A DNA stretch of 64,000 bases from Dastarcus helophoroides (Eukaryota > Arthropoda > Insecta > Coleoptera > Bothrideridae): assembly GCA_028583605.1 (NCBI GenBank), contig CM053332.1:10218442-10282441 (forward strand), read 5' to 3'. Below, piece after piece: positions 1 through 12,252 of this stretch. The translations under genes and the position numbers were made by a program. How positions within the stretch are numbered: position 1 is the first letter of the stretch; each line of letters begins with the position of its first letter. The notes under the pieces were generated by a model. That model saw only the letters and a program-made list of their open reading frames with translations. It searched no databases and had not been told where the DNA came from.

Positions 1-2145
1 AATAACACGAGAGGACACCGATCTTGCATATATTTTATACTTACGAGCAGGACGATCACAACAGTGCAGATACTTAATGTCAGAGCTCTAACATTAGCTA
101 ATCTAGTAACAGACCACAATCTTGTCTTCTTCAAAATTCTGATGGAACGCCCCCGCGCAATCAAGAAACTCCCAAGCTACATAGAAAAATACAACATAGA
201 GTCACTAGCAACAGAAAGTACACAAAAGCTGTATGAAAATAGACTAACCAACAAACTATAGAAATATGACTCAATAGCCAAAGGGAAAGTAGAAAGCTGC
301 TGGCAGAAAATCAAGTACTGTATTCAACATGCCGCAGAGAAAATTATAGGAAAACGGAAAGTCAACACTACGCAAGGAACAACAATAAACCATGGTTCTA
401 TCAGAAAGTCAAGGAACTACCAGAACAAGAAAGAAAAAGTTTTCTGCCTTGCAAAATCAAACCAACAGAAGAACTACATGAAGCATACATATAAATAGAA
501 AATGCAGCAAACTCAAAAATAAAAGCAATTAAAAGGGAACACTGGGCTAAATTTACCAGCTACATGGAACACGACATGTATGGGGGTACAGAGGAAAGTG
601 TGGAAAATGCTAAAAAATAGAAAAAAGCCAGTAAATGAATATGTACAAACCAAGGGTCTATCCATAGACATATGGAAAGAATATTTAAGAAGACTATATA
701 ACGCCAAAGAAGCGCCAGATGTCGACTACGAAACAGCAGCAGGCGCAGTAATCACAAAAGATGAGGTAAAAGCGAAACTGGCAAGCTTGAAAAACAGAAA
801 AGCACTTGGAACAGACATTATACCAAATTAATTTCTGAAATATGGTGTACAAGAATTTGTTAGAAATACAACAATACCGTTTAATAAAATTCTGCGCTTA
901 TCAGAAATATCTACAGCCAGGCATGAGAGCGTCACAGTACTCATTTTCAAGAAGAATCAAAGGACTCGCCCCGAGAATTACAGAGGGAAAACACTATTAA
1001 ATACCACGATGAAGTTATTCACTGGAATACTGAAAGACAAACTGGAAAAACAAATGGAGAACAGAGAAGAGCAGCAAGAGTTTCGAAGAGGAAGGTCGAT
1101 AACAGATGCCATATTTATTATTTAACAAATAAAAGAGAAGCCAACACCCCAGCATACTTGGCCTTAATGGACCTAACCAACAAAATACTCTTGTAAGATA
1201 TCATGGAAATATTGAAAGAAAAGTAGACACCAGCCCATATCGTCAGCCATTCGCAAGAAGTTAAGAGCGGGAGAACAAACATTAGAAACCATTCCGATTC
1301 TAGGAGGAATTAGACAAGGAGATAGCCTCAGTCCTTTTTTGTTTAATATCTGAAGAAGTAATCTTATTTAAACTGGGATACAGGATGAATAAACATAAAA
1401 TCAGCATATGTTATGCAGATGACGCAGTAATTGTCGCAGAAACAGAAGACAACATATAGCAACAGCTTTTTAAATTCTGTCAAATAAGAAAATAACTTAA
1501 TTGGAAATATCTTCTGATAAAACTAAAACAAAACACCCCATCAGATGTAAATTCATCATTGAAAATCAACCCATAGAGCAAGTTACCCAATTTAAGTACA
1601 TCGGTGTTATTCTCTCCAGTAGACATGACTCTCTAAACGACTTAAGAAGCCAAATCAACAAAGCAACGGCAATATCAGGCTGCCCACAGGAAACTATTTG
1701 GAACAACTAATATATGCGCCAAGACAGCAAGATCAAAATATACAAAACATGTATAAGGCCAATCATGACATACGGAATAGAGGCACGAGAAGAAACCAAC
1801 AAGACCAAGAGTATGCTGCGAGTAGCGGAGATGAAAAGTTTTAAAACTATAGAGGGAAACACCAGAAGAAACAGAGTAAGAAACACAGAGATTACAAAGC
1901 AGTTCGGTATACAGAATATCGTAAGATGGGGTAGACAAAGAAGGAGATAATGGTACGCTTATGTAAACAGAATGATAGAAGATCGATTACCACGCATCGC
2001 ACTGGAAGGAAAACCAACAAATAGGCACCCGTCCCCCGGAAGATAACCTAAAATATGGTAGGATAGTTGGCAGTCAACATCCCATGAACTACAACAGAGA
2101 CGTGACTAGAATTAACAGATCGCAAATCTCTAAAAAGAAGAAGAA
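1..2145 (+). mobile_element. Decayed non-LTR retrotransposon (LINE), ORF2 reverse transcriptase region
   Basis: Plus-strand reading in shifting frames gives a LINE ORF2. From about 580 to 830 there is a pre-RT segment ending in LASLKNRKALGTDIIP. Near 1260-1350 comes the RT block GGIRQGDSLSPFLFNI, near 1410 the catalytic YADDAVIVAE in another frame, and near 1590 FKYIGVILSS. A C-terminal stretch (1714-1950) has RPIMTYGIEA, then a region ending WYAYVNRMIEDRLPRIA. Many stops and frameshifts show it is dead. The order is typical of LINEs whose ORF2 ends in a short thumb/C-terminal domain. The exact clade (RTE-, R1- or CR1-like) cannot be settled by eye. The 5' part with the endonuclease lies outside the window; the 3' end is probably the AAGAAGAAG tail near 2135-2145. 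Confidence 0.85.
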
Positions 2146-2281
2146 GATTATCTCCACCTTGTAAACAAAATATTAAATTGCTGTGCACATACACTAGAAC
2201 CAGACACTAGCGAACATCTTGATGTCTTCAGAAAAAATAGAGCGCGTCCCACGATGCTCAAATTAGGCGATGTCTCGATTA

Positions 2282-2600
2282 GTTGATAAAATAGAGACAA
2301 AGCAAAAAAAAATGTTTGAATGGCATCAATTGATCTATTATTATGCGTCTTCAAAACTTTGGTGGTTGCTGTCACCCTGAAGATACTACGCTGTCTCCTT
2401 TTTTCAGATTGCATCTCCCACTTTTTTCGCTAAGAATGAATCTTTAGTTCAAAAATTTTAAAACGTATCAATTAATCCATTGTGATGCAGCTCAAAACTG
2501 CAGCGATTGCTACCACCTAGAAGAAACCATCCCTTACCTTCTTTTTTAGTTTGCACATCCCAGTTTTTTGCTGAAAATGAATCTTCAGTTTATTCTGAAT
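2282..2600. repeat. Two diverged direct copies of a ~130 bp repeat
   Basis: Copy 1 (about 2300-2445) and copy 2 (about 2465-2600) share the order 'tcaat..atctattatgatg', 'tcaaaactttgg/gcag', 'gttgctgtcaccctgaaga', then a T-rich run, 'cacttttttcgc' and 'gaatgaatctt'. A third copy lies inverted at about 2860-2990. They encode nothing recognisable and could be fragments of a short interspersed element. Confidence 0.6.
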
Positions 2601-2859
2601 ACAGAATATGTAATATTTGACAATTTACGTGACCTGGTGATCCAGTGTTAAACGCTGTCGAATAAAAACTAAAGTCAGGTAGAAATTTCAATCTTCAACA
2701 GAAATCTTGATGATTGATAACAATCATGGTCATTTTCTCACAAATTCATTCTTTTGTGAATATTAAACCATTGGTTTTTTGCTAGCATCTTATTTTACAC
2801 AGGCAGGAACTACTACTACTACTATAATAACTATTATGATTTTCTTTAGCGGTGCCAGG

Positions 2860-2990
2860 TCACTTCAGCGATAAAATACTGAAAAAAAGTGGGAGGGAGT
2901 ATGGTTTCTTCAGGATGGCAGCAACTACCAAAGTTTCGAGGGCGCGATTAATTGATGCAACATTTTTTTAATTCATGTTTCTATCTTATT
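2860..2990 (-). repeat. Inverted third copy of the 2.3-2.6 kb repeat
   Basis: Read on the minus strand, it contains 'gaaactttggtagttgctg' then 'ccatcctgaagaaacca' and 'cccactttttttcag', the same order as the two direct copies upstream. Between this repeat and the next LINE fragment (3000-3290) I see only AT-rich sequence. A short ACT triplet run lies near 2809-2826. Confidence 0.55.
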
Positions 2991-3289
2991 ACCTAACAGA
3001 AATATCGTCCAGATGGACATCGTGAAACACGATGTCTATAAAATGTTGCTACTCATTTATGAAGTACAAAACATAAACTCGCTGCCTCAAAAAAGGAGAT
3101 TTACTACATAATTTGTAATAACTAATCACTAACAATTAATGATTAATGTTTTTAGAGGACGTAGAAATTTGCAAATATTACAGGAGCGACATTTATAAAT
3201 GAACAGCCAGATCTACTATGCTGTTAATAGAAGCTTTGAATCAGCGATTAGATTCTAGGAAATATTTCATAGGAATCTGTAATTATTAG

Positions 3290-4110
3290 GCTGCCAAAAC
3301 AACAGAGCTAAAATGGTGATCTGCTGGCATATGTTACTCATATCTGTAACTCAGCTGTAGAAAAACACATTGAGGCTAGGGTTGTGGCATAGGATATCAC
3401 AAAGGTCTTCGACAGAGTCTGGTACCGATTTCTTCTCGCCAAATTAATATTTTATGCTCTTCCTCCTGGACTCTGTCATTTGATAAATATCCAGTTTTCT
3501 CGCTAACAGATCTCTTCAGGTCGTCGTTGATGGCATCTCATTCAAGAAACTTGTGATTAATGCAGGGCTACCTCAGGGGTCTGTCCTATCTGCTACTCTA
3601 TTTCTGTGACACATAAACGATCTCTTGGCTAAAACTTTCAATTCGATACAACTACGCAGCTACACCTGGTGTCATCCTTTTTCTTCACGAAATCATTATT
3701 CGTCGTTGCTTCAGATCATCTAAGGGAACATCAGATATAGATGATTAGTCTCGAAACCATTTTGGAATGGGGTAAAAACAATCTGGTCGAGTTTAACACC
3801 TCACAAATTTAGGTTGCGGTTTCCTCTAAGAAAACATCAAGAGATAATGCAACAAACATACCCATGGGCAGTAAAATCCTCCCAATGGGATTTAATCTGC
3901 CTATTTTAGGACTAAATGCGAGCACCAACTTCACTTGGGACGATCATGTGCGCACCATTTCCAAGTACGCTTCTCAGAAGCTAGCCTTTCCTTTTAGAGC
4001 GAAAAAGTACTTCACATCTCATCAGCTGCTCACTATATACAAAGCCTAAGTAAGGCCAACTCTAGAATGCTGTTCTCATGTGTCATGGAGCTATGATGCT
4101 ATAAAGCGAA
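3290..4110 (+). mobile_element. Second decayed LINE fragment (Jockey/CR1-like RT core)
   Basis: Plus-strand fragments in several frames match the RT core of a non-LTR element: near 3380-3430 an ITKVFDRVWY-like block, near 3510-3640 VVDGISFKKLVINAGLPQGS followed by VLSATLF and HINDLL, then at 3864-4049 LGLNASTNFTWDDHVRTISK and FTSHQLLTIYKA, continuing VRPTLECCSHVSWSYDA. The GLPQGSVLS and TW..H motifs are characteristic of Jockey/CR1-type RTs. Stops and frameshifts are frequent, so it is non-functional. It differs from the LINE at 1-2145, so at least two LINE families contributed. Confidence 0.8.
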
Positions 4111-4312
4111 ATCCGTTCGTACATTTCAAGATTTTTCGAGGCATTTTTAAATGTTAAAGCAAGAATTCAGTAAACAAACTGCAGTTAAAAAGAGGAAATG
4201 GCAAATTTGGTAAATTTATTTTACAAGTTTTTTACATTTCACTCCATAAATATAATTGCTTAAAATTATATTAATCGAGTAAGTAGGAGCTAAATTGATA
4301 CAACTAATCAAA

Positions 4313-4831
4313 CTAAAGTTCGTTATGGTAATACTCTGTTGTGACTCTTTCCTCCTCTTTGTGGAAACCTTTGCATACGTCCAGATAAAATTGCTGCAAC
4401 GAAAACATTTATTTCAATAATTACCTTATAGCTTAAGCTATTTACCTCGCAATTTTCGTCTACCATCACGTTATAAAGTCCATAGAATGACGTTCCTGTA
4501 TGTTCTGTCAAAAACCAATTAGCAAACAAGCTGGATCCTCTCGTGAGCAATCGTTTAAGCGCAGGGAGCATATCTAGCTCTGGATTTTCCTTATTTACTA
4601 GGCACATAACGTACCTAAAGTGAAATTTATTGTATTTTATAGTTCTATAGAAAAGAATTATTTCAGCACTTACTTTCCACATTTTGGTACTTTCGTTATG
4701 AATCTATACGCTCTATGGACTCTAATGATTGGCTCTATTATATCCAAGTTTAAAAGATCAGCCAATCGATCACTTAATTCTGTGGAGTTTCCCCCAACGA
4801 TGCCCCTTTGGTGCGCCAGTTCAAAAGTTTC
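4313..4831 (-). CDS. Predicted secreted insect protein, exons 3-5 (C-terminal part)
   Basis: Three exons on the minus strand: 4831-4674, 4614-4446 and 4393-4313, with the stop codon at 4315-4313. Splice sites are clear: acceptor TTTCAG before 4831, donor GTAAGT after 4674, acceptor TTTAG before 4614, donor GTAAAT after 4446, acceptor TTGCAG before 4393. The frame is continuous through both junctions. The product reads ETFELAHQRGIV..., includes LADLLNLDIIEPIIRVHRAY, then a Cys-containing stretch (PKCGKYVMCLVN, ENCEQFYLDVCKGF) and ends TTEYYHNEL. Exon 3 begins in phase 0. Exon 2 of the gene at 9225-10287 ends in phase 0 after DYTK, so the two join as VDYTKETFELA and I treat them as one gene. 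The cysteines suggest an extracellular disulfide-bonded domain. The family name is unknown to me. Confidence 0.82.
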
Positions 4832-5867
4832 CTGAAATATATATGAATTTTCTTAATATAGTCTTATTAAAGAGAAATGTTTAAAATATTAAAATACATC
4901 CAACACAGTTACTCATATACCTTAGACTTCAGCTATGAAAATTATTTCAGAAAGATGCTCGAGAAAATGAAAAAAAGTCACGCAGTGATTCGATCGATTT
5001 GAAGTCAGGAATATATTGTAAGTCACATTTGGCCAACGTTATTGATATCATCGAGTTTAGACATAAAGTTTTTAATTTCCATAAACTTTGTTCAATGTTA
5101 ATAAAAACTTGGTTTTTGCATATTTTCATGGTATGTTTTCAAAACGGTTGTTGATTTAGAACTACAGGTTTTAAACATGTTGCGCAACATTATACTTCAC
5201 AGAATGTAGGTTTGACATGTGATTAATTCAATCAATCATATTAGTTCAAATCAGTTCAATTTGTTATGAAATAAACTAACTATGGCGTCAGTGTAGGTAG
5301 CAATTTTCTATTTGTTATTTCTATCAATTCTTAATTTATCCGAATGCTAGCTGATATTCACGCTTTCGTCTCGTGAAAGAATAGAAAGGATTCTTGAGCC
5401 ACCTTTTTAAAAATTCCGACTTTTTTTGAAAAAATCCAAGAAAGAAATTTTTGACTTATTTCGAAACTATCGTCATTTGGAAATATTCACCTTTTCTATA
5501 GTGTCGTCCTTTCCTCGTCCGACTCCCAAAATTTCAGGTTTTTTTTTGAAATTTTGACTTTTAAAAATGACGACTTTTTTCGATATTTTGATTTTTCGAA
5601 AATTGCAACTTCTTTTAAACTCTGGTTTATCTGGATACATTTTGATTTTTTTTAATTGTTACTTGTTTTATAGTCCTAAGTCTTTATTACAAATATTTTT
5701 TCTTAGAAATTTCAACTTTTTTGAAAATTTCTATTTCAGTATTTCGACTTTTTTGAATATTTTTACTTATGTCGAAGTTTTAAAGTTGTTTTAAAATTTT
5801 TGCCTTTTTCAAATGTTTGATTTTACATTTGAAAATTATTTTTTTAAACATTTCAATTCTTTTTTGT

Positions 5868-6012
5868 ATGCAGTTTATTGGCTTTTTCTTCGCCGGTCAC
5901 TCCTTTCACAATCCTAAATTTCAGTACCTTCTATTAAGGAATGGCAATCTGTTTTAGATTGCCGCAACCAGCGATTGCGTTGGATCTTGGTTTGTCAATC
6001 GCTGTTTGGGAC
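5868..6012. repeat. Non-array island shared with 14583-14740
   Basis: Inside the T-rich array is a stretch of ordinary composition with 'ggctttttcttcgccggtca', 'gattgcgttgga' and 'tgtcaatcgctgtttg'. The same words in the same order occur inside another array at about 14595-14735. The minus strand of the other copy reads as a short peptide (ESQTAIDK...). Here the frame is broken. Confidence 0.7.
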
Positions 6013-6054
6013 TCAACACTGAAAAACACTTAAAACTATATTAAAATTTATTGT

Positions 6055-6976
6055 GCCTTTTTTAATTTTTCTAACTTTTTTGATTCGGCATTTTTGAAAC
6101 TCAATTTTTTTAAACTGACTTGAAAATTTTGGTTTTTTTTTGAAAATGGCACTTTTATTAAAAATTTCAAATTTCAGTTTTAATTTTTTTCAAAATTTTC
6201 ACTTTTTTAAATACGACTTTTTTTACAATTTTTTTCCTAGTTTAATTTTGAGGGAATTGCGCCTGTTCTAAAATTTTTGATTTAATCGTAAAATCTCGAC
6301 TTATTTCGAGATCTTTTTTTAGTAATTTCCACTTTTTTTGAAACTTATTTTTCGAAATTTTGCCTTTTTGAATTTTTCTAACTTTTTTGATTCGAAATTT
6401 TTAAATCCCCATTTTTTTTAAACTGACTTGAAAATTTTGATTTTTTTGAAAATGGCACTTTTATGGAAAATCTCAAATTTCAGTTTCCATTCTTTTCAAA
6501 ATTTCTACTTTTTTAAATACGACTTCTTTTGCAATTTTTATCCTAGTTTACTTTTTGAGGGAATTTCGTCTGTTCTGAGATTTTTAATTTAATCGTAAAA
6601 TTTCGACTTATTTCGAGATCTTTTTTTAGTAATTTCCACTTTTTTTGAAACTTATTTTTCGAAATTTTGCCTTTTTGAATTTTTCTAACTTTTTTGATTC
6701 GACATTTTTGAATCTCCATTTTTTTTAAACTGACTTGAAAATTTTGAATTTTTTTGAAAATGGCACTTTTATGGAAAATTTCAAATTTCAGTTTCCATTC
6801 TTTTCAAAATTTCTACTTTTTTAAATACGACTTCTTTTGCAATTTTTCTCCTAGTTTACTTTTTGAGGGAATTTCGTCTGTTCTGAGATTTTTAATTTAA
6901 TCGCAAAATTTCGACTTATTTCGAGATCTTTTTTTAGTAATTTCCACTTTTTTTTGAAACTTCGATCGATTTTAAA
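6055..6976. repeat. Three tandem copies of a 307-bp unit
   Basis: The marker 'ttttttgattcg' recurs with its GATTCG at 6082, 6389 and 6696, exactly 307 bp apart each time. Further markers keep the same order in each unit: 'aaactgacttgaaaatttt', 'aaaatggcacttttat', 'tttgagggaatt' and 'atttcgagatcttttttta'. Copies 2 and 3 are nearly identical and copy 1 is more diverged, so the amplification seems recent and stepwise. Confidence 0.85.
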
Positions 6977-9184
6977 AAATTTGATTTGCTTTTTAGTTTT
7001 TACTTCATTTGAAGATTTTGTCTTTTAAAAAATTTTACTTTTTTTGGAAACTTTCGACCCCGACTGAAATGTTTACTTTTTGTAATTTTTTTTAATTTTT
7101 AAAATGTTGAATCTATCAAAATAAATTTTTTCAGAATTTTGGCTTTTTTTTGTATGCTTTTAATTTTTCAAAATGTCATATTTTTCTACAAATTTTGAAA
7201 TTTTTTCTGGGTAAGTTGTATGGAATTTTTTATTTTTTCAATATGTCAACTTTGAAAATGTTGTTCTTTTCACAATTTTTTCTTTTTTTTTTCCATTTTT
7301 CAAATTTTTGATCGTTTCTCAAAGTTTGGACTTTTTTTGAAAACTGCGATTTATTTTCAAAAGTTCAACTTTTGCTTTAAATTTCTAATATATTCTTTTT
7401 AAAATGTCAACTTTTTTTTTTGAATTTTGAACCATTTTGAGTTTCGTCTTGTTCTCACAAATTTTGATTGTTTTAAAATAGCTACTCTTTTAAATTAACC
7501 TTTTTTCAAAATTTGGACTTTCTTGAAGTTTTTGATTTTTTTTTAAATTTCGACCTTTTAAAATTTTGTTTTATAGCGCTAAAATTGTTTCAGAAAACTT
7601 AATTTTTAGCTTATAAAAAAAAATTTAGTTTTTGGGGGCTGAATTGTTAAAATCGCCCAAACACGGGTTTAATATTTTTTTTTAAGATTATATGTACGAA
7701 AGTTAAGGTTTTAAAATGAATTATTAACTCTTTTTTATGTTTCATGCTAATTTGGAAATTCCATTTCACTCCATTTTTATCCTCTTAGAGGACGAATTTC
7801 CAAAAATCTCTTATTGCTATTTACACCAAGAAAGGAAACTTCTATCCAAATTTCTGACTGTAGCCGTTAAGGTCGCGTCGATGATTAAGTTTTTCAGTTG
7901 ATTAGAAGTTCCTTCTTTATATTATTAGTATAGATGACGTATATTATTGGTTCTTTTTTGTAAATTTTCACTTTTTGCTGAGGATTTCAACGGATTTCAG
8001 TTCCAATTATCACATGTTTCCTAAAATTTCGATTTGAAACTTCAAATTTGGAGTTTTTCTAGAAATATAGTATGTGTAAAAATTTTTAATTATTAAATAG
8101 CTCAAATTATATTTTGATTCAGCTTCTTATGCCGCCTCTTTAAGGTGCCGCCTGATGCAGTTGCCTTTTTGCATCATAGCACCCAACGGCCCTGAAAGGA
8201 ACTTTATTAATGGTTGAAGGTATAATCAATTTCTTGAAAAATATGATATAATTTCATCAAATTAAAACAATAAATACAAAACATCAACATAGATTTCATC
8301 TTTCAACAAAAAATTCTTGAAAAACACATAAATGTTTCATGGTTTTATTTGTACACATATAAAAATAGAGGAGACAATCGTTTGGTTCTTTATATTTTTC
8401 TTTTCTGCTATTCTCAGTAAGATGAATTATCATCAGTCTTAAACTGGTTCATATTAAAAACTTACTTGCAAAGTGTCAAAATTTCTTACCAATCCTTATA
8501 TTTAAAATATTTAACATATAATTACAAAAAAATTCAATACCGTTATATATCTATTTTATTGAGGAAATATTTTGAACATTAAATGTTAAGTCAGGAACAT
8601 AGTAATCAACTGTAATTATTGTGGATTAATATTGGAGAACTAAAATAAAATTAAGGAAGATACAGTTTCCGGAAAACATAGTGCAACTGATAATTGCTTT
8701 TAACTTTTTTTAATTTACATTAAAACAGGATGACTTAATAAAACCGATTTATCTATCTTATAATGTATTATGATAGAGAGCATAAATTTTCCATAAAATT
8801 AATATTTCGTGTAAGGACAATAACTATATCTAGTATACATAGTCCTTGCTCGACATTTATCTTATTTGAAGGTGATTAATTAAATTAGAACATAAGTTTC
8901 TTGAATATATTTTTAATGCTTCTTAGTTAACTTTGCAATATCTACTTTGAATTGATGTCAATGATAATTGTTTGCTTTAACGAAATTAGCATGTGAATTA
9001 TAATTAAACAAAGAAGTTTATTATTACATCGGAAACAAATAATTAATACCGTTAGAAACAGTTAACTTCCAACCAAGATTCAATTGCAACGTGTAGGCAC
9101 TTCTAATTAGTACCAGCAATGATCTAATTGGAGTAAATTATAATTTATTTTAAACAAAAATGAGGTGAATGATCTTCAGAGTGT

Positions 9185-9224
9185 GTCTTTATTTCAATTA
9201 TTTACTTACAATATGATTTCTTAC
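9185..9224 (-). promoter_or_regulatory. Possible intronic stop codon and polyadenylation signal
   Basis: If the donor after exon 2 is not used, the frame continues VRNHIVSK and stops at 9198. An AATAAA follows within about ten bases on the minus strand (near 9193-9188). This would yield a short 345-residue isoform lacking the Cys-rich C-terminus. The long spliced form is preferred because its phase and sequence continue well. Confidence 0.4.
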
Positions 9225-10287
9225 CTTTGTATAATCTACTAAAGGTTTAACGTAATCCTTGGAATTAACTTTAGTACTAAAATATTTCCTTGCTGCATAA
9301 TTAATGAAGTGGGAAATTGTCTCAGTTGGTCTTTCAACAACATCTACCATGACTGCTTTAGGAAAACCTTGGGACCTTATAAGAGCATTAAAGGTATGCT
9401 GCCCATAAGTTAAAACCCTGAAAATTTGGTTTTTGTCAAAATTAACCAACATTCAGCAATGCCCCATACCTTTTTATGAGTTCGGGATCGGAAATATATA
9501 TTATTATATCAGCGAGACGAGCTGTGACAATTCTCAACCAATACCTCCTAAATGAATGATTTTCTAGCATTTCTAATAATTTTTCGTAATTAAAATTTCC
9601 ATTTTCATCGGCGATACTTTTCATTAATCTGTCAGCACCCAGCATACTCAATACTACTCGCCCCATATCGGAATGCATAAAATTATCCGCAAATAGGTGA
9701 AGTGCCTCAACTACAGGTGGAACAATCCACGCATGACTTTGGTGTTCTGTCGCCCTTTTCTTGGCATCAGGTCCACTAAATGCTTCATACGTCTGTGATA
9801 TCAAAGGCAACAAATTCATTAAGCTTCCAGCACTTCCAGACTGTAATAAACTTCCACCTATCGATGCAATAAGGGAACCAATATCAGTACCTCCACTAGA
9901 TTTGCTTCCTTGTGACCCCATCAAGCTGAGGAATGACCCAATCATCGCTGGATCTATCCCACCCCCACCATCATTATTATTTTGGGATAGAAGACTTCCG
10001 AGTCCTCCGATGATATTCCCAGCGAGGTCCTCCTTTTGTTGAGTACTTTTCATCAGTACCGATCCCAAACCTTCCATAATTTTAGCGGTATTTTCCGGGT
10101 CTGTAAACACTTTTCCTATCTGTTGGCCTTCCTTACTTTGCATGAAATCGTTTAAAGCTCCTCCTAACTCTTGAAAACTAATATTTGGTTTATCGGCATC
10201 GTCTATTTGATTATCTGATATGTCTTCTGTGGATTGGTTGATAAGAGTGAAAATGACTAGAATTATTATTGGGTTTTTAAGTGCCAT
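9225..10287 (-). CDS. Predicted secreted insect protein, exons 1-2 (N-terminal part)
   Basis: Exon 1 is 10287-9470 and exon 2 is 9417-9225, separated by a 52-bp intron (donor GTATGG, acceptor TTTTCAG). With exons 3-5 at 4831-4313 the total is 1419 nt, a 472-residue protein in frame throughout. The ATG at 10287 opens a typical signal peptide (MALKNPIIILVIFTLINQS). Residues about 35-150 are rich in Gly, Ser and Leu with repeated GSLL/GGLGSLL pieces. Residues about 165-275 (SHAWIVPPVVEALHLFADNF onward) look helical and have ordinary composition. A TTTTTAG lies just before the ATG, so there may be a 5' UTR intron. Secretion and a structural or extracellular role are inferred; I do not know the function. 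The protein is not an enzyme family I recognise. Confidence 0.85.
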
Positions 10288-10289
10288 TT

Positions 10290-11575
10290 GGTATGCTAAA
10301 AATAAAAAAAATATATTTTAAAAGAGTTGCGCCACTTTAATTGTAAAAATATTCTTGAAATAGGTGTCAAAAACCAATTTGGATTATGATTTTTGTAACA
10401 AATCTTACTAAATAAATGTCATATAAGTCATTATTAAACTGACTTCATAGAATATATCGTCTATAATGCAATTCTTTATTGCGTCTTGCATGCTTTCAAT
10501 ATGGTGAAGAACGAAATGTATTCTTACATTTTATCCGTTATACTAGAAGTAAACCATTTTTATTCATAAAACTACCTTCTTTGTGTACAAATTATGCTAT
10601 ATATAGGTAGACATAAGGAATATGTGTTCCGTGATATCATTATAATTCCACAAAATAACTGTTGTTTGATTTGTCAGGTTCTGGTTGCCAAGCTCCACAT
10701 AAAGTTAATTTGATTTGGATTTAACATTTATTCAACTTTAATTATTCTCCTAAGTAGACTATACTACAATACATTGGTTTTAGGCTGTGGGCATTTAAAA
10801 ATCAATCTGTGAAATAAACAAATTATTTCATTTCGATTTTATTATAAATTATCTTATGCATCGCATTGTAGATTAACTGTAAAAAAAACCACGAGAAAAA
10901 GTTTAATCACATTTAAAATCTAGTAGATGTCTCACAATCCCACATATACATATTGCTTTTACAAATTAACTATAATATCAATTAACTTGCCAAGTAGATG
11001 ATTTTACCGTTTTGTAGTTTTTAAAAGAAGTAAACAAGGATATTACCAAAGAAGAAGTAAACCTAAATAGAGCATGAAAAATAATTTTAGAAGCCAAGAT
11101 TCTGAACTTCGACTCATCGAAGCCTCCATTCCACTTTACAATACACAAATATTTTGAACCATCTAGAATCATTGAAATATTACCGATGGTAGCAAAAATT
11201 AACCTCACCTTTAATTATGTCCAGGACTGTCTTTTTAATAATTTTGGGAATTAAAACAGGAATTTCAAACGTATTCAGCGCTGTTCCTGATAAGGGTACA
11301 GCCGGTGCACTTGCACAGAGCGGCAGAAATTAGGGGGCTGCATTTTATTTGTAACAAAGTTTAAAACCAAAATATGTGTCACTTTTAAAAAAATACAATA
11401 AACCTGGCAACTTCGTTCCCGCAACGCAGTATCATTATTTGCGGAAATTCTTTTCGCGAGTCACGATATTTTAATATTTTTCTAAGTATATTATGTGTGT
11501 TAGCGGATGGTAAAATACATTCGTTTAATTTTTGTGATTGCTTAATTACAAATCTTAAACAAATCAAAACATTGA
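10290..11575. other. Intergenic AT-rich sequence upstream of the secreted-protein gene
   Basis: It should contain the promoter of the gene starting at 10287. I see no convincing core promoter element. A minus-strand frame at 11208-10978 begins with GTG, not ATG, and is not recognisable. GC-richer words near 11290-11340 ('gccggtgcacttgcacagag') may be a transposon scrap. Confidence 0.4.
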
Positions 11576-12252
11576 AACACTCGAATATTTTTTTAAAAAA
11601 GTGGAAAGTTTAACAAAGCAGAAATTATAAACATTGAGTTTTTCAAAAATTTAAAATTTCATCTAAGGCAAAATTTCCAAAAAAGTCGGAATTTTTAAGA
11701 ATGTTCTTAAAAAAATCGAAATTCTGAAAAACTCGAAATTTTGATAAAACGTTAAATATTAAAAACGTCGAAATATTCAAAATAAAACAATTTTTTTAGA
11801 AAAGGAATTTTTAGAAAATTTAGATTTTTTAAAAAGTCAAGAAAGGGGAATTTGAAAATTTCGAACCTTAAAACAATAATAATTTGCAATAAACTCGACA
11901 TTTTCAAAATGAGTAGAATATTTCAAACAAGTACAAATTTATACAAAAATTTTCGCAAAAGTCAAAATCTTGAATAAAAAGCGAAATTTTCGAATAAGTT
12001 GAAATTTTGAAAGAGTCAAAATTTTAAAAATAATTCTACATATTGGGAAAATATGAATCGAACTGTAAAACAAGTGAAAATTTTGAAAATAGGAAATTTT
12101 AAAACAGCGATATACAATAAAAATTCGACGTTTTCAAAAAACTTGACATTTTAAAAACAATTTCAAAAAATTTTTAAAAAGTACGATCTTTCAAAGAAAA
12201 AATGTAAGTTTTCGGAAAATAAGTCGAAATGTTCAAAAAGTCAAACCTTTAA

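Larger units (their letters stand above)
5380..7620. repeat. T-rich quasi-periodic array (block 1)
   Basis: The plus strand is dominated by T runs broken by words such as 'gaaaattttgac', 'atttcgact' and 'tttttgaaa', recurring about every 20 bases without a strict period. It includes a precise 307-bp tandem triplication and a non-array island (both listed separately). ORFs here are low-complexity Phe/Leu/Ser strings and are not genes. Confidence 0.85.
4832..9224 (-). other. Intron 3 (4.4 kb) of the secreted-protein gene
   Basis: Bounded by donor GTAAGA at 9224 and acceptor TTTCAG ending at 4832 on the minus strand. It is filled mainly by the T-rich array at 5380-7620. The rest (4840-5380, 7620-9180) is AT-rich with no recognisable gene. 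A 60-codon ORF at 5129-4947 has no supporting features. Confidence 0.75.

Noticed and set aside
4947..5129. An additional exon of the secreted-protein gene
   Set aside because: The frame has no acceptor/donor pair, and exon 2 joins exon 3 directly in phase.
10978..11208. Minus-strand 76-codon frame upstream of the secreted-protein gene
   Set aside because: It starts with GTG in a donor-like context and has no family resemblance or splice model.
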